Shown: positions 54,625 to 64,000 of the stretch, piece after piece
Layout of the letters: every line of letters starts with the position of its first letter
How positions within the stretch are numbered: the stretch's first letter is position 1
NCBI RefSeq assembly: GCF_003369915.1
Contig: NW_022881603.1
Span: 8,725,249 to 8,789,248, forward strand
DNA length: 64,000 nt
Source of the DNA: Drosophila miranda
Taxonomy: Eukaryota > Arthropoda > Insecta > Diptera > Drosophilidae
Direction: 5' to 3'
The notes under the pieces: generated by a model
Databases searched by the model: none
The model's input: the letters and a program-made list of their open reading frames with translations, nothing else
Told to the model about the DNA's origin: nothing
Position numbers and translations under genes: made by a program

Positions 54625-55045
54625 CTACTCCTGGTTTTTGGCAAGACACTTCTTCTTAAATACCCTTTTCTTCATCCTTTGCATTGCCTTCCGCACAGTG
54701 TTTTCGGGGGGCTCATCGCCAGGCGGAATACATTCTGTAATTAATATTTGTTTTAATTTATATGAAAAATTTTTAAATCTCTAGAAGTGTAAATGGTATT
54801 TTACCTAGCAAAGCTGCAAAAAATTCTTTGTGGGTCCTAAGGGCCTTCTTCCCTTGGACCCCATCGACGTTATAGGCTAGAACAATTTCCTCACTCAAAA
54901 TAAAGTTTAAGCCGCTCAAAACGCCAGCTGGCTGGAGAATCGATTTCATTGCTGTTCTGTTATCTTTCCTGCACAACGCTAACTTTGCAATGTTAGCTTC
55001 CCTTTCACTCTTACGGAGTCTACGCAAATGCCTTTTGCTCATCAT
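54625..55045 (-). CDS. Small two-exon gene of unknown function (116 aa)
   Basis: The minus strand starts MMSKRHLRRLRKSEREA at 55045. Exon 54805-55045 ends in a GTAAAA donor, and exon 54625-54734 follows an acceptor TTACAG. The phases match and give 116 residues ending CLAKNQE and TAG. The protein has a basic N-terminus, a core with LSEEIVLAYNVDGVQGKKAL and a basic C-terminus (KAMQRMKKRVFKKK). The core loosely resembles the end of DUF4806-type insect proteins, often transposon-linked, but I am not sure of this. A strong donor (GTAAGT at about 55293-55298) suggests a further 5' exon. It may be the remnant of a larger gene. Confidence 0.45.
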
Positions 55046-55378
55046 TTTATTTGAAATATATAATATATATTTGCACGTACATACCTGTTTATATTAATTT
55101 GATTTATTTATTAATTCTTTTCCACTTTTTTAATAAATGTTTACACAAAAGACTCTTCCAGCGATTAGATGTTGTACAGAAGTGAACAAAATCAACGCAT
55201 AAAGCAAACGAGGAAAACAAATGCATTTTGTTTGTGTAAATTCTTGTCTCTTTCATTCCACGAGCGCAACTACAGTAAAATATCACGATTAACTTACCAT
55301 TTCGGTGCTTATTGCATGTCGTGGCTCGGTAAAAACTAGCTGAGTGGGCACTGTAACTCCACGGAATTGCGGTTATTT

Positions 55379-55407
55379 GCCGCCTTCAAAAACAAACCGA
55401 AGGCGGC
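55379..55407. repeat. Short perfect inverted repeat (9-bp stem)
   Basis: GCCGCCTTC and GAAGGCGGC are separated by 11 bases and would form a stable hairpin. It lies just before the 63-bp tandem array. Confidence 0.6.
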
Positions 55408-55430
55408 TTCGTTTTTCGGTTCTTTTTCGA

Positions 55431-55690
55431 CTGGTCCGCGTTCGCTTCCCGCGTAACTAGTTGCAGAGCTAGTACATTGTAGTCGACGCAGACCTGGTCC
55501 GCGTTCGCTTCCCGCGTAACTAGTTGCAGAACTAGTACATTGTAGTCGACGAAGACCTGGTCCGCGTTCGCTTCCCGCGTAACTAGTTTCAGAACTAGTA
55601 CATTGTAGTCGACGAAGACCTGGTCCGCGTTCGCTTCCCGCGTAACTAGTTGCGTAGCTAGTTGCGCGGTAAACAGCGCAGAACTAGTTC
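55431..55690. repeat. 63-bp tandem repeat (about four units)
   Basis: Units start CTGGTCCGCGTTCGC at 55431, 55494, 55557 and 55620, an exact 63-bp spacing. Each carries GTAACTAGTT and ACATTGTAGTCGAC. The length is a multiple of three and the minus strand is open through the array, but there is no other sign of coding. It ends about 15 bp before the gypsy 2 gag frame. Confidence 0.88.
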
Positions 55691-55702
55691 GAGAGGGGTC
55701 AA

Positions 55703-56692
55703 TTGACCCCTTTGGTTCTACAGGGCAAGCACTCGTCGGGTACACAGACACAAGTCGAAAAGAGCCGCAAAATGATGCAAACACCGCCGCCGTTGCACTG
55801 GAAAGAGAGAGAGAAGGAAGAAGCTGTACCAGGAACGTCGCGCCCGAGTGCAAACGAGATGAAAGATTTTGAAAATGCGGAAAACAATACTGATGACAAG
55901 ATTGATCAAATGATAAAGTTGCTAAGTTTGAAAGTGCTTTGCGATGAGCAACGAGAAATGAAGATCGCTCCAGATAATTTTACAAAAGTTGTGAGCGATT
56001 GTGATGGAAAATCGGTTCCCATAGAAAAATGGTTTGAGATATTCGAAAAAAATGCCGACGCATATGAGCTTACTGAAAAACAAAAGTATGTGCAGGCCAG
56101 AGGAAAAATGACCGGTGCAGCTAAGCTTTTCCTTGAAGCTGAATGCGTGTGCACCTATGAGGAACTCAAGAACGTATTATTGGATGAATTCACATGTAGC
56201 TATAACAGTGCAGACATTCATAAGCTGCTGCAAGAAAGAAAGAGGAAGAGTAGTGAGTCGATGCACGAGTACTTGCTGCAGATGAGAAAAATAGCAGCAG
56301 TCGGACATGTTGAACACGCGGCTGTTATAAGCCATATTGTGAACGGTCTGGACATAAGAAACGAGTATAAGTATGCCATGTATCGCTGTAAGACCTTCAG
56401 GGCCTTGAAAGAAGAGTTCGATATCTATGATCGTTTGAACATATCGGAGAAGAAGGGCAATAACGAACAGCATAAAACGAGTTTCAAGCAGCAAAGTGGG
56501 CAAAGCGGTAAAAAAGAATATTGCTATAACTGTGGATCAGGAGAACACAAACGCAAAGACTGCAAAGCCGAAACAAAGTGTTTTAAGTGCAATCAGAATG
56601 GTCACATTTCGCGTAACTGTCCTTATGAAGCAGATAAAGTTGATAAAGTTCGCGTCATTTTGAATCGTAGTCGCATGAAAAAATTCAAATAA
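55703..56692 (+). CDS. Gypsy 2 gag
   Basis: The frame opens at 55703. The native start may be at a later ATG such as MMQTPPPLHWKER or MKDFENAENN. The core (VPIEKWFEIFEKNADAYEL, RGKMTGAAKLFLEAE, YLLQMRKIAAVGHVE) is a gypsy capsid. Two zinc knuckles follow, CYNCGSGEHKRKDC and CFKCNQNGHISRNC. It ends MKKFK TAA. Just before the end, a run of six A precedes the point where the protease frame (-1) begins. Confidence 0.85.
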   Translation: MTPLVLQGKHSSGTQTQVEKSRKMMQTPPPLHWKEREKEEAVPGTSRPSANEMKDFENAENNTDDKIDQMIKLLSLKVLCDEQREMKIAPDNFTKVVSDCDGKSVPIEKWFEIFEKNADAYELTEKQKYVQARGKMTGAAKLFLEAECVCTYEELKNVLLDEFTCSYNSADIHKLLQERKRKSSESMHEYLLQMRKIAAVGHVEHAAVISHIVNGLDIRNEYKYAMYRCKTFRALKEEFDIYDRLNISEKKGNNEQHKTSFKQQSGQSGKKEYCYNCGSGEHKRKDCKAETKCFKCNQNGHISRNCPYEADKVDKVRVILNRSRMKKFK

Positions 56693-57253
56693 ACGGCATT
56701 GTAGTTGACTGTCTTGTGGATACAGGGTCAGATGTAACCATAATCAAAGAGAGTATGTTGAAGACCATGAAAAACGTTAAACTTTTGAAGTGCACGGTCT
56801 GGGTCAGATATCAACAAAGCCTGTTGGATAGTTTAATGCAGAAGTTACCGTGGATAAGTTGCAGACCACACAGAAGTTTTTAGTAGTCCCCAGTAGCCAG
56901 ATTGATTTCGACGCACTTTTGGGGCATGATTTCATTAAATAGTTCCGTTTCGTCGCTGATATGCAAGGATACACGTTTTTGAAGCATGACGCAGATCCTG
57001 TGCCAACAGATGAGCATGCTCTTATATATAATGTAACTGAAGAGTCATCCTTTGTAGCTCCGCCGCAATATCAAAAAGACGTTGAACAGATGATAAGAAA
57101 CAGTTACCAAATGCCCACAGAAGTTGCAAAGCAGTCTCCAATCCAACTGAAGACGGAGTAATCAAGCCGTTTCATCACTCACCGAGTCGTTTATCAACAG
57201 ACGAAGCCAGTGCCGTAAAGAAGCAAGTCGAAGAATGGATCGAGCAAGGAATC
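56693..57253 (+). pseudogene. Gypsy 2 protease and linker, broken
   Basis: The protease active site VDTGSDVTIIKES is encoded at about 56717-56755, in the -1 frame relative to gag. Frame then shifts near 56795 and in-frame TAG codons interrupt the remainder (DFDALLGHDFIK then TAG near 56940). The linker to RT (57000-57253) is partly open. This segment disables the element even though the long downstream frame is intact. Confidence 0.75.
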
Positions 57254-59704
57254 GTGCGCAAGTCGTCTTCAAATGTAGCGAGCAGAGTTGTCGTCGTGAA
57301 GAAAAAAGATGGTGCACTTAGAGTTTGCGTAGACTACAGGAAGTTAAACAGCATGGTATTGCTGGACTGCTTCCCAGTCCCGATCATGGAGGAAGTCTTG
57401 GAAAAGCTGCAGTCGGCTAAGTGGTTTACCATAATGGACCTTGAAAACGGATTTTTCCATGTGCCTATGGAAGAGCAAAGCAAGTCGTATACGGCCTTTG
57501 TTACAAAGGAGGGATTATTCGAGTTTAATAAAGCGCCTTTCGGATTCAAGAACTCGCCAGCTGCGTTCATTCGGTTCGTAAGCTATATTTTTCAAGAATT
57601 AATCAACTCTGACATTATGCAGCTTTATATGGACGACATAATTGTTTACGCCGCGTCGCCCGAGGTATGCATGAGGAAGACAAAGTTGGTCCTGGAGACA
57701 GCTGCGCAGTTTGGCCTAAAGATCAAGTGGAAGAAATGTAGCTTCATGCAGCCACGCATTAGCTTTCTGGGCCATATCATTGAGGACGGGAGAATCTGGC
57801 CCGGCAAAGAGAAGACAGCAGCTGTCAGTCGGTTTGCTACGCCCAAAGACATTAAAGCAGTTCAAGCATTTCTGGGACTCACAGGCTTTTTCAGAAAGTT
57901 CATCCCTGGCTATGCACAAGTTGCCCGGCCGCTCACGAATCTACTCAGGATGGAAGCAGTTTTCAACATTGGCGAAGCAGAGCAACAGTCGCTACAAACC
58001 TTAAAGAATCTGCATGTAATCGCACCTGTATTACATTTATACTCACGAGAAGCGCCAACGGAACTCCACACGGATGCATCCAAAGAAGGTTTCGGAGCAG
58101 TTCTGTTGCAGCAGTCTGATGGCAATTTCCACCCGACTTACTATTGGAGTAAAAAGACTACACAAGCCGAGTCCAAACGTCACAGTTACTATTTGGAGGT
58201 CAAAGCTGCATACCTCGCACTCAAGAAGTTTCGTCACTACCTGTTGGGGATCAAATTTGATCTTGCCACTGACTGTGCGGCGTTTAAGCAGACAACAACG
58301 AAAGTAGATATACCCAGAGAAGTTTCCCAGTGGATTCTGTATATGGAGGACTTTACATTCAAAGCAGTACACCGCCCAGGGGACAGAATGAGACACGTGG
58401 ACTGTCTCAGTCGTTTTCCGCAGACATGCATGTTCGTGACGACGGCGCTAACAGCTCGGATAAAGAAAGCACAGCAGGATGACGATTTCATCAAAGCCAC
58501 AGTTGAGATCCTGAAGCAGCACCCATATCAAGACTACAAGCTTAAAGGAGGTCTTCTCTTCAAATCTGTAAATGGCAATGACGTATTGGTGGTTCCAAGG
58601 CTGATGGAAAGGGAAATCATTCAAGGATCGCATGAAGTTGGTCATTTCTCCACAGCGAAGACAATGCACTCAGTTCAGCAGCAATACTGGATTCCCCACC
58701 TTGAACGGAAAGTAAATAAGTTGATTACTAATTGTATCAGTTGTATAATTTTCAGCAAAAAGTTGGGCAAACAAGAAGGCTATCTTCATTGCATTGACAA
58801 GGGTGACACACCACTATACACGCTGCACGTTGATCATTTGGGACCAATGGATGCGACAGCCAAGCAATACAAGTACATTTTTGCTGTGGTAGATGCATTC
58901 TCCAAGTTTGTGTGGCTGTTCCCAACTAAGTCAACAGGTCACGAAGAAGTTGTGAAGAGGCTGAGAGATTGGTCATTTGTGTTTGGTTTTCCCAAGCGCA
59001 TAGTCAGCGACAGAGGAGCAGCGTTTACATCCAACGCATTCAGCGAGTTTCTCAACGAGAACAAAGTCGAACATGTGTGTACAACGACAGGTGTGGCGAG
59101 AGGCAACGGTCAGATTGAGCGGGTGAACCGTTCAATTTTGGGTATCATCGCAAAGCTCTCAGCTCAGGAGTCAACGAAGTGGTACAAGCATGTGCTACAG
59201 GTCCAGATGGCGATTAATTCGCATGTGCATTCTACGTTGAAGTCGTCGCCATTCGAGGTCATGTTTGGGACAAAGATGCACAGACAAGCTGAAAGTCGAC
59301 TATTGGAGGTGCTCAACGAGGAGTTGGTTACGCAGTTTAACAACGAGCGCCAAGAACTGCGTGACCAAGCGAAACAAAACATTGAGAAGGCGCAAGAGGT
59401 GTACAAGCGCTATTATGATAAAAAACGACGACCTGAGCACGGCTACAGACTAGGAGACATGGTCGCGATCAAGAGGACGCAGTTCGTCGCAGGACGCAAG
59501 TTGGCCAGCGAGTATCTAGGCCCATATGAAGTCACCAAGGTAAAGCGGAACGGTCGCTACGACGTCAGAAAGGTTGCTCAAGTCGAGGGGCCAAATATCA
59601 CAGCAACGAGCAGTGACAATATGAAGCTATGGCGTTTTGTCTCAGAGAACGATGATATATTATCATCTGGGACAGATGAAGATGAGCAGGAGGGCCGAAT
59701 GTAA
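57254..59704 (+). CDS. Gypsy 2 pol: reverse transcriptase, RNase H, integrase
   Basis: The 816-residue frame begins inside RT (VVVVKKKDGALRVCVDYRKL) and shows TIMDLENGFFHVPM, the catalytic LYMDDIIVYA, RNase H (TELHTDASKEGFGAVLL, LATDCAAF), the HHCC region (HEVGHFSTAKTMH ... CISCIIF) and integrase (HVDHLGPMDA, IVSDRGAAFTSN, GNGQIERVNRS). The C-terminal GPY/F-type module reads LGPYEVTKVKRNGRYDV. The first visible ATG is within the domain, so the native N-terminus is upstream in the damaged segment. An 816-codon unbroken frame suggests the element was active not long ago. Confidence 0.92.
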   Translation: MRKSSSNVASRVVVVKKKDGALRVCVDYRKLNSMVLLDCFPVPIMEEVLEKLQSAKWFTIMDLENGFFHVPMEEQSKSYTAFVTKEGLFEFNKAPFGFKNSPAAFIRFVSYIFQELINSDIMQLYMDDIIVYAASPEVCMRKTKLVLETAAQFGLKIKWKKCSFMQPRISFLGHIIEDGRIWPGKEKTAAVSRFATPKDIKAVQAFLGLTGFFRKFIPGYAQVARPLTNLLRMEAVFNIGEAEQQSLQTLKNLHVIAPVLHLYSREAPTELHTDASKEGFGAVLLQQSDGNFHPTYYWSKKTTQAESKRHSYYLEVKAAYLALKKFRHYLLGIKFDLATDCAAFKQTTTKVDIPREVSQWILYMEDFTFKAVHRPGDRMRHVDCLSRFPQTCMFVTTALTARIKKAQQDDDFIKATVEILKQHPYQDYKLKGGLLFKSVNGNDVLVVPRLMEREIIQGSHEVGHFSTAKTMHSVQQQYWIPHLERKVNKLITNCISCIIFSKKLGKQEGYLHCIDKGDTPLYTLHVDHLGPMDATAKQYKYIFAVVDAFSKFVWLFPTKSTGHEEVVKRLRDWSFVFGFPKRIVSDRGAAFTSNAFSEFLNENKVEHVCTTTGVARGNGQIERVNRSILGIIAKLSAQESTKWYKHVLQVQMAINSHVHSTLKSSPFEVMFGTKMHRQAESRLLEVLNEELVTQFNNERQELRDQAKQNIEKAQEVYKRYYDKKRRPEHGYRLGDMVAIKRTQFVAGRKLASEYLGPYEVTKVKRNGRYDVRKVAQVEGPNITATSSDNMKLWRFVSENDDILSSGTDEDEQEGRM

Positions 59705-60073
59705 AGGACAGTGTATCAAGCAGTTAGCACTATCCCATCTAAATTAACATTTGAACTTAAGATACCATCGATAAGACCTAACCGATATAACCAGACTTAA
59801 CCGATGTTTAAAAGACCTAACCGATAAGGGGTTATCGATATGGGAGTCGGTTGTTGGAAGTAGAAGCAGAAAGTTGAACAAAAAGTCGGAAGAACAGACT
59901 CATTAATTGCACATCTTAAATCATACACTTTGTACTCTTTTTCGAAAAACACTATTAATAAACGATACATTATTATTAATCTTACATACATGTATATTCG
60001 ATCGACACCTAAGACACTCAAACTTCAAACACATTCAACACAACACAAAACCTAACAACAAAAATTCCTAACA
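59700..60073 (+). repeat. Probable gypsy 2 3' LTR
   Basis: The LTR would start TGTAAAGGACAG, overlapping the pol stop, and end CCTAACA. It contains AATAAA at 59957-59962. Without a second copy the borders are estimates. Confidence 0.5.
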
Positions 60074-60388
60074 GTTCTTCTTCTTCTTACAAGATTCATT
60101 AAGAGGGGGACACGTGACTAGTTTTCTGCGCTCCACTTTACAGTCGCCCTACGGATATCCTACAATTACGAACACCACCTTTGTGTGGCCTGTCATCTAC
60201 TCTAGTCATCGCTCTAAGCGATGGCCGATAAACGAGAAGCCTCACGGTGCATGAGCTCACTTTGCTTGTGATTTGTTCCTGTCATCCATCATACCGATCT
60301 GCCATGACAACAGATGCATCGCGGGTTGTCTTTACGACTCCCGGGCCACCTACTCCTCACCACCTCTCGGCAGACAGACAACAGGTTC
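60074..60388. other. Unassigned spacer
   Basis: The stretch has a short TTC run at its start and no long frame. It lies between the gypsy 2 LTR and the inverted Helitron. It may belong to an element I do not recognise. Confidence 0.35.
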
Positions 60389-61548
60389 AACGAGGGGGAA
60401 CGTTGTGAGTTGCTGCGGACACCGCAACTCTACAGTTATACCCGATACTAAGTCAGTATGGCTCTCCTCCGGCAGACGCCGCTAATATTAAACGACACGA
60501 CAAAGAGTGCGTGCGAGAGAGACAGAAAATCAGTCTGAGCGTGACGTCGGGCGCTGCGTAGCCACTGCAAATTGATTTGTTCCTTTTGGCTATAAAAATG
60601 ATCTGATCTGATCCAGATTCAGCAATCTGATAGATATGGTCATTATCTATGATTCTGCGTTTTTAGTTTTCTCGAATCTGCAATATTGTGGATGCAACAG
60701 ATTTTCGTCCTTTGTGGGGGCGCAAGAGGGTAGGGCGAATTTTTGAGATATACGTTTTATAGTGACATCTTAAAGGAGTGTGTGTACCAAATTTGGTTAC
60801 TCTAGCCTTAATAGTATCTGAGATTTGTGGATGCCTCAGGTTTTCTTCCTTTGTGGAGGCGGAAGGGGGTGTGGCGAAATTTTGACACAAAATGGTCAAG
60901 GTCCGATATCACAGGAGTGTGGATACCAAATTTGGTTGCTCTGGCTCTTATAGGTTCTGAGATCCTTGAACTCATATTTTGCAATTGGCAAAACCGACCA
61001 TGAAACCTGTGTGTTAGAGAGAGACAGAGCGAGAAAGAATGAAATTGTTTTCTTGATTCTGGCTATAATTTTTATACGATCTGGTTGAGGTTTTACACTC
61101 TAGAACATATAGTCACGATTTTGCGTTTTTGGTTTTATCGTATCTTTAAAAATGTGGATGCCACAGATTTTCGCCTTTTGTGGGGGCGGAAGTGGGCGGG
61201 GCGAAGTTTTGAAATATTTTTGCAGCAGTGACATATCACAGAAGTCTGGATCAAAAACATCGTTGCTCTAGCTTTTATAGTCTTTGAGCACTAGGCGCTG
61301 AAGGGGACGGACAGACGGACGGACGGACGGACGGACGGACGGACGGACGGACGGACGGACGGACGGACAGAAGGACAGACGGACAGACAGACAGCCAGGG
61401 CTCAATCGACTCGGCTATTGATGCTGATCAAGAATATATATATATTCTTTATGGGGTCGGAAACGATTCCTTCTGGACGTTACACACATCCACTTTTACC
61501 ACAAATCTAATATACCCCAATACTCATTGTGAGTATCGGGTATAAAAA
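60389..61548 (-). mobile_element. DINE-1/ISY-like Helitron, copy C
   Basis: This full-length copy on the minus strand reads from TTTTTATACCCGATACTCA at 61548 to the hairpin end at about 60420 and CGTT at 60389. It retains the segment deleted in copy A. An expanded GGAC/GACA microsatellite sits at 61305-61395. It is more divergent from A and B than they are from each other. Confidence 0.8.
61305..61395. repeat. (GGAC)n microsatellite
   Basis: About 17 near-perfect GGAC units lie inside Helitron copy C, matching the shorter TGTC/CGTC tracts of copies A and B. Variable tracts at this position are typical of the DINE-1 family. Confidence 0.9.
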
Positions 61549-61810
61549 CGCAGAATCTTAGATAACGACCATATCTATCAGATTGCTGAATCTGGATCAG
61601 ATCGGATCATTTTTGTAGCCAAAAGCAAGAAATCAATTTTCAGTGGCTACGCAGCGCCCGACGTCACGCTCAGACTGATTTTCTGTCTCTCTCGCACGCA
61701 CTCTTTTTCGTGTCGTTTAAGATTAGCGGCGTCTGCCGGAGGAGAGCCATACTGACTTAGTATCGGGTATAACTGTAGAGTTGCGGTGTCCGCAGCAACT
61801 CACAACGTTT
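61549..61810 (+). mobile_element. DINE-1/ISY-like Helitron, copy D (3' part only)
   Basis: It begins at CGCAGAATCTTAGATAACG and ends with AGTATCGGGTATAAC, the hairpin and CACAACGTT. It corresponds to the last 260 bp of copies A-C and abuts copy C head-on, giving an inverted pair. Confidence 0.8.
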
Positions 61811-63698
61811 TTCTTTCATCCACGTATATGTATCATATCCTGTTGAATAGCCTGCCGATTTTAATCAACCTCAATATTTAATGAGCCAATTTATCGATGG
61901 TTATGAATCGGTTTTGGCTGTCTATAGAATTTGCTTGGCTTTTGTTGGTGCTCTTGTAGTTTTTTCAATTTCCTAGCCATAAGCTGTCAATTTTATGGGC
62001 AAAAACGGCGCTTCTCTTTACGAGTTTCAACACCCATTCCACACATTATGCCCCCTTCGTGCACCCTCAGGGCCACGACCCCCCGAAACGCACTAAAACA
62101 GAATTTATGTTGATGATTTTTTGTGTGCGGCCTATTGCCATAGTCACGAGGCAGTCGCACAGTCGGAGAACCGGAGAGCCAGAGCCAAGGTGTAATGTAG
62201 GTGGGACTCTTTGAGTAGCATATTGTACTTTTGGCACACAGCGCCCATTAAAACTATTTAGGCTACTATTGGGAGCCAGCCAAACCCTATCAAAATATAC
62301 CTTGGGCAAAGCCATCGTCGCAGTCAGGGTTAGAGGCTCTCTGCCCCCCTCCCCCTCTAAAGCTGGCGGCGCACGCAGTCTTCGCGAGACTCAAATTGGA
62401 GTTGGCGTCGGGGGCAGGGAGGCAGAGGCCAGACAATGCAGTGACTGCTGCGGCTGTGGCCTCGGACCGCGGTCAATGGACTGCACTGCCCACCCAAAAA
62501 GGCGGCACTAAATTGCTTTGAAATGCCGTTAGAACAATAATTGCGCGCACACCAACACACAGACACCCATGCATACGCTGGAAACATATGATTGGAGCGA
62601 AAAGATAGGCGATAGGAGGAGAGCTTTTGCCAATTTATTGAGTTGTAAAACGGCCGCTGGCCGGCAGGGGAAAGGGGAGAGGGATGCACGGCAGCGTATT
62701 AAAAATAAATAAATTAAAGTGAGGCTTTGTGAGATGAGCATTGCTTGCTCATTAGAAGGAAGCAGAAGGAGAAGTAGTAGAACAGAGCGGGTGCACAAAA
62801 GTTAGGTTACGTTCCCGTCCAGACTAATTGCTCAGCTGCTCGTTACACGGTCCGATATTCACCGACGGAGTTCCACCCGAATGCAAGAAGAACCGAAGAA
62901 CCCGACTAGCCCGCAGCTCTCTTCCTCAGTCCACACTTCTGCTCTCCCACACGCTTGTTCTGACTACCTCCCGCGCTCCGACTCTCCCGCTCTGCCTCTC
63001 CCTCTCTGCCATTCTCATTGATTGATGCTCTGCCTGCTGCCGTTAGTCGTCGGCCAAATGCAAAACTTCACACCAAATTGGCAGAGCCTAATCTGTCCCA
63101 GGCCCAGCTCCATGTCCAGGCCAACATCCACGTCCAGGACCTAAAATAGTCAGCAAAGCCAATTGCAAATTTTTTACTCCAACAGTAAACATAAATTAAT
63201 GAAATGCTCTGGCGGCACCGCATTCGAAAGAGCGAGACATGTTTATGGGAACTTCTGCGAGGCTTTCTACCTCTCCCTCTCGCACAGGGCAGGGAGCGAC
63301 ACTCTGTGCCTCTATCTGCTTCTATCTCTGCTTTACCTTGTTAGTGGACATTTTTGCTTGTGTGTGTGTGGCCATTTTTGGGTAATTTGTGGAATTCTCC
63401 CATTTAATGTGAGGGAATTTTTGTGTTCTGCTTTTTGCGGTACTTTTGCGGTACAATTAAAATATCCCCCGAAACGCATGGCGCAAGAGGGAAAAGGAGG
63501 GCAACAAAGGAATTTTAACGACTCAATAAAGAGATGCAAACAAATGACACCTGTGGCCCCTCCCCACTTCTCTGAGCCATGCAAATCATTAAAATGTTCT
63601 GCCCAAGCCGAGGAGGAGTCATTCACAGGAGGAGGAACAAGATTCCAGCGGCAGCACAGTAGTCGAAGCTCATCATTTGGATGTGATTAACTTAAGTA
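61811..63698. other. Non-coding region without recognised features
   Basis: The composition resembles single-copy Drosophila intergenic DNA. There are pyrimidine-rich stretches (62920-63020) and no long frame with codon structure. It may be the flank of a gene outside the window. Confidence 0.4.
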
Positions 63699-64000
63699 CA
63701 CAAGACAGTATCAAGGAAAACAATTTACAATGTCCTAAGTCGCGCGAAGAACGAAGGGAGACTGGAAACCAAATCTGGAGGTGGCCGTAAAAGGAAGATA
63801 GACAAACGGGCAGACCGCATAATCATGAGGAAAATTAATCAGAATCCTCAAATATCGGCCAGGACTCTGGCCAAGGAACTTGACGAAGAACTTGACTTGG
63901 TTGTTTCACACGAAACAGTACGCCAGGTTATTCTACGCCATAAATACTCTTCCAGAGTGGCAGGAAAAAAACCGCTGCTTTCGTCGGTCAATGTGGAAAA
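63699..64000 (+). pseudogene. Tc1/mariner transposase, N-terminal DNA-binding part, 5'-truncated and continuing beyond the window
   Basis: From 63699 one frame reads HKTVSRKTIYNVLSRAK, then SGGGRKRKIDKRADRIIMRK, NPQISARTLAKEL, VSHETVRQVILRHKY and RVAGKKPLLSSVN. This is the paired helix-turn-helix DNA-binding part of Tc1-type transposases with the GRKRK linker between the two halves, ending with the KKPLL motif before the catalytic domain. A stop (63693-63695) and unrelated sequence lie just upstream, so the start codon, the first helix and the left inverted terminal repeat are missing. The catalytic DDE part would lie beyond 64000. Confidence 0.85.

Larger units (their letters stand above)
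55703..60073 (+). mobile_element. Ty3/gypsy element 2, lacking a 5' LTR
   Basis: Gag, a broken protease and one long RT-RNase H-integrase frame are followed by a probable 3' LTR (59700-60073). I find no copy of that LTR upstream of gag. The 5' side is the 63-bp tandem array, so the element is 5'-truncated or rearranged. No envelope-like frame is present. Confidence 0.88.

Noticed and set aside
55431..55690. CRISPR-like array
   Set aside because: The 63-bp units are direct head-to-tail repeats without unique spacers, in a eukaryotic genome.
55386..55853. Minus-strand 155-codon protein with 21-residue repeats
   Set aside because: The frame is open only because the tandem unit is 63 bp; no homology, and its ends lie in the hairpin and in antisense gag.

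Overview
This is a Drosophila genomic window, most likely from the obscura group. It contains three intron-bearing host genes with Drosophila-type small introns: Cap-G (condensin subunit G), an ACK-family tyrosine kinase (Ack-like/PR2) and TppII (tripeptidyl-peptidase II). They are embedded in, or invaded by, BEL/Pao, copia, Ty3/gypsy, I-clade LINE, DINE-1/ISY-like Helitron and Tc1/mariner sequences. From memory, Cap-G and TppII both lie on 2R (Muller C) in D. melanogaster. All three genes carry reading-frame lesions and transposons make up well over half of the window. That combination is what a degenerating neo-Y such as that of D. miranda would look like. The species and chromosome assignment is an inference, not something I can read directly.

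Layout. 1-17103: nested retroelements. An I-clade LINE on the minus strand is split by a plus-strand BEL element (ending at 2370) and by a minus-strand tandem BEL array (LTR-body-LTR-body-LTR, 4286-16654, flanked by the 5-bp target duplication CCCTG). 17104-22667: Cap-G, seven exons on the plus strand, with a DRE (TATCGATA) in its upstream region. 23003-47587: Ack-like on the minus strand. The intron before its terminal exon (24563-42616) has swollen to 18 kb. It holds two Helitron copies, a truncated and a full-length copia, and a degenerate gypsy element. A tandem segmental duplication of about 4.3 kb there also copied the terminal exon's 3' splice site. 48915-53709: TppII on the minus strand, broken by several indels. 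54625-55045: a small two-exon gene of unknown function. 55431-60073: a 63-bp tandem repeat followed by a second gypsy element lacking a 5' LTR. 60389-61810: two Helitron copies in inverted orientation. 63699-64000: the start of a 5'-truncated Tc1/mariner transposase running off the window.

The host genes do not form one pathway. Cap-G acts in mitotic chromosome condensation, Ack-like in tyrosine-kinase signalling, and TppII in cytosolic peptide trimming downstream of the proteasome. They appear simply to be chromosomal neighbours. I found no tRNA or rRNA gene, no CRISPR array and no bacterial-type operon. I do not claim a new functional system. The most notable features are structural: the nested and tandem retroelements, a 2.37-kb inverted repeat around a LINE, the duplicated splice acceptor, templated filler DNA inside a Helitron, and the record of gene decay.
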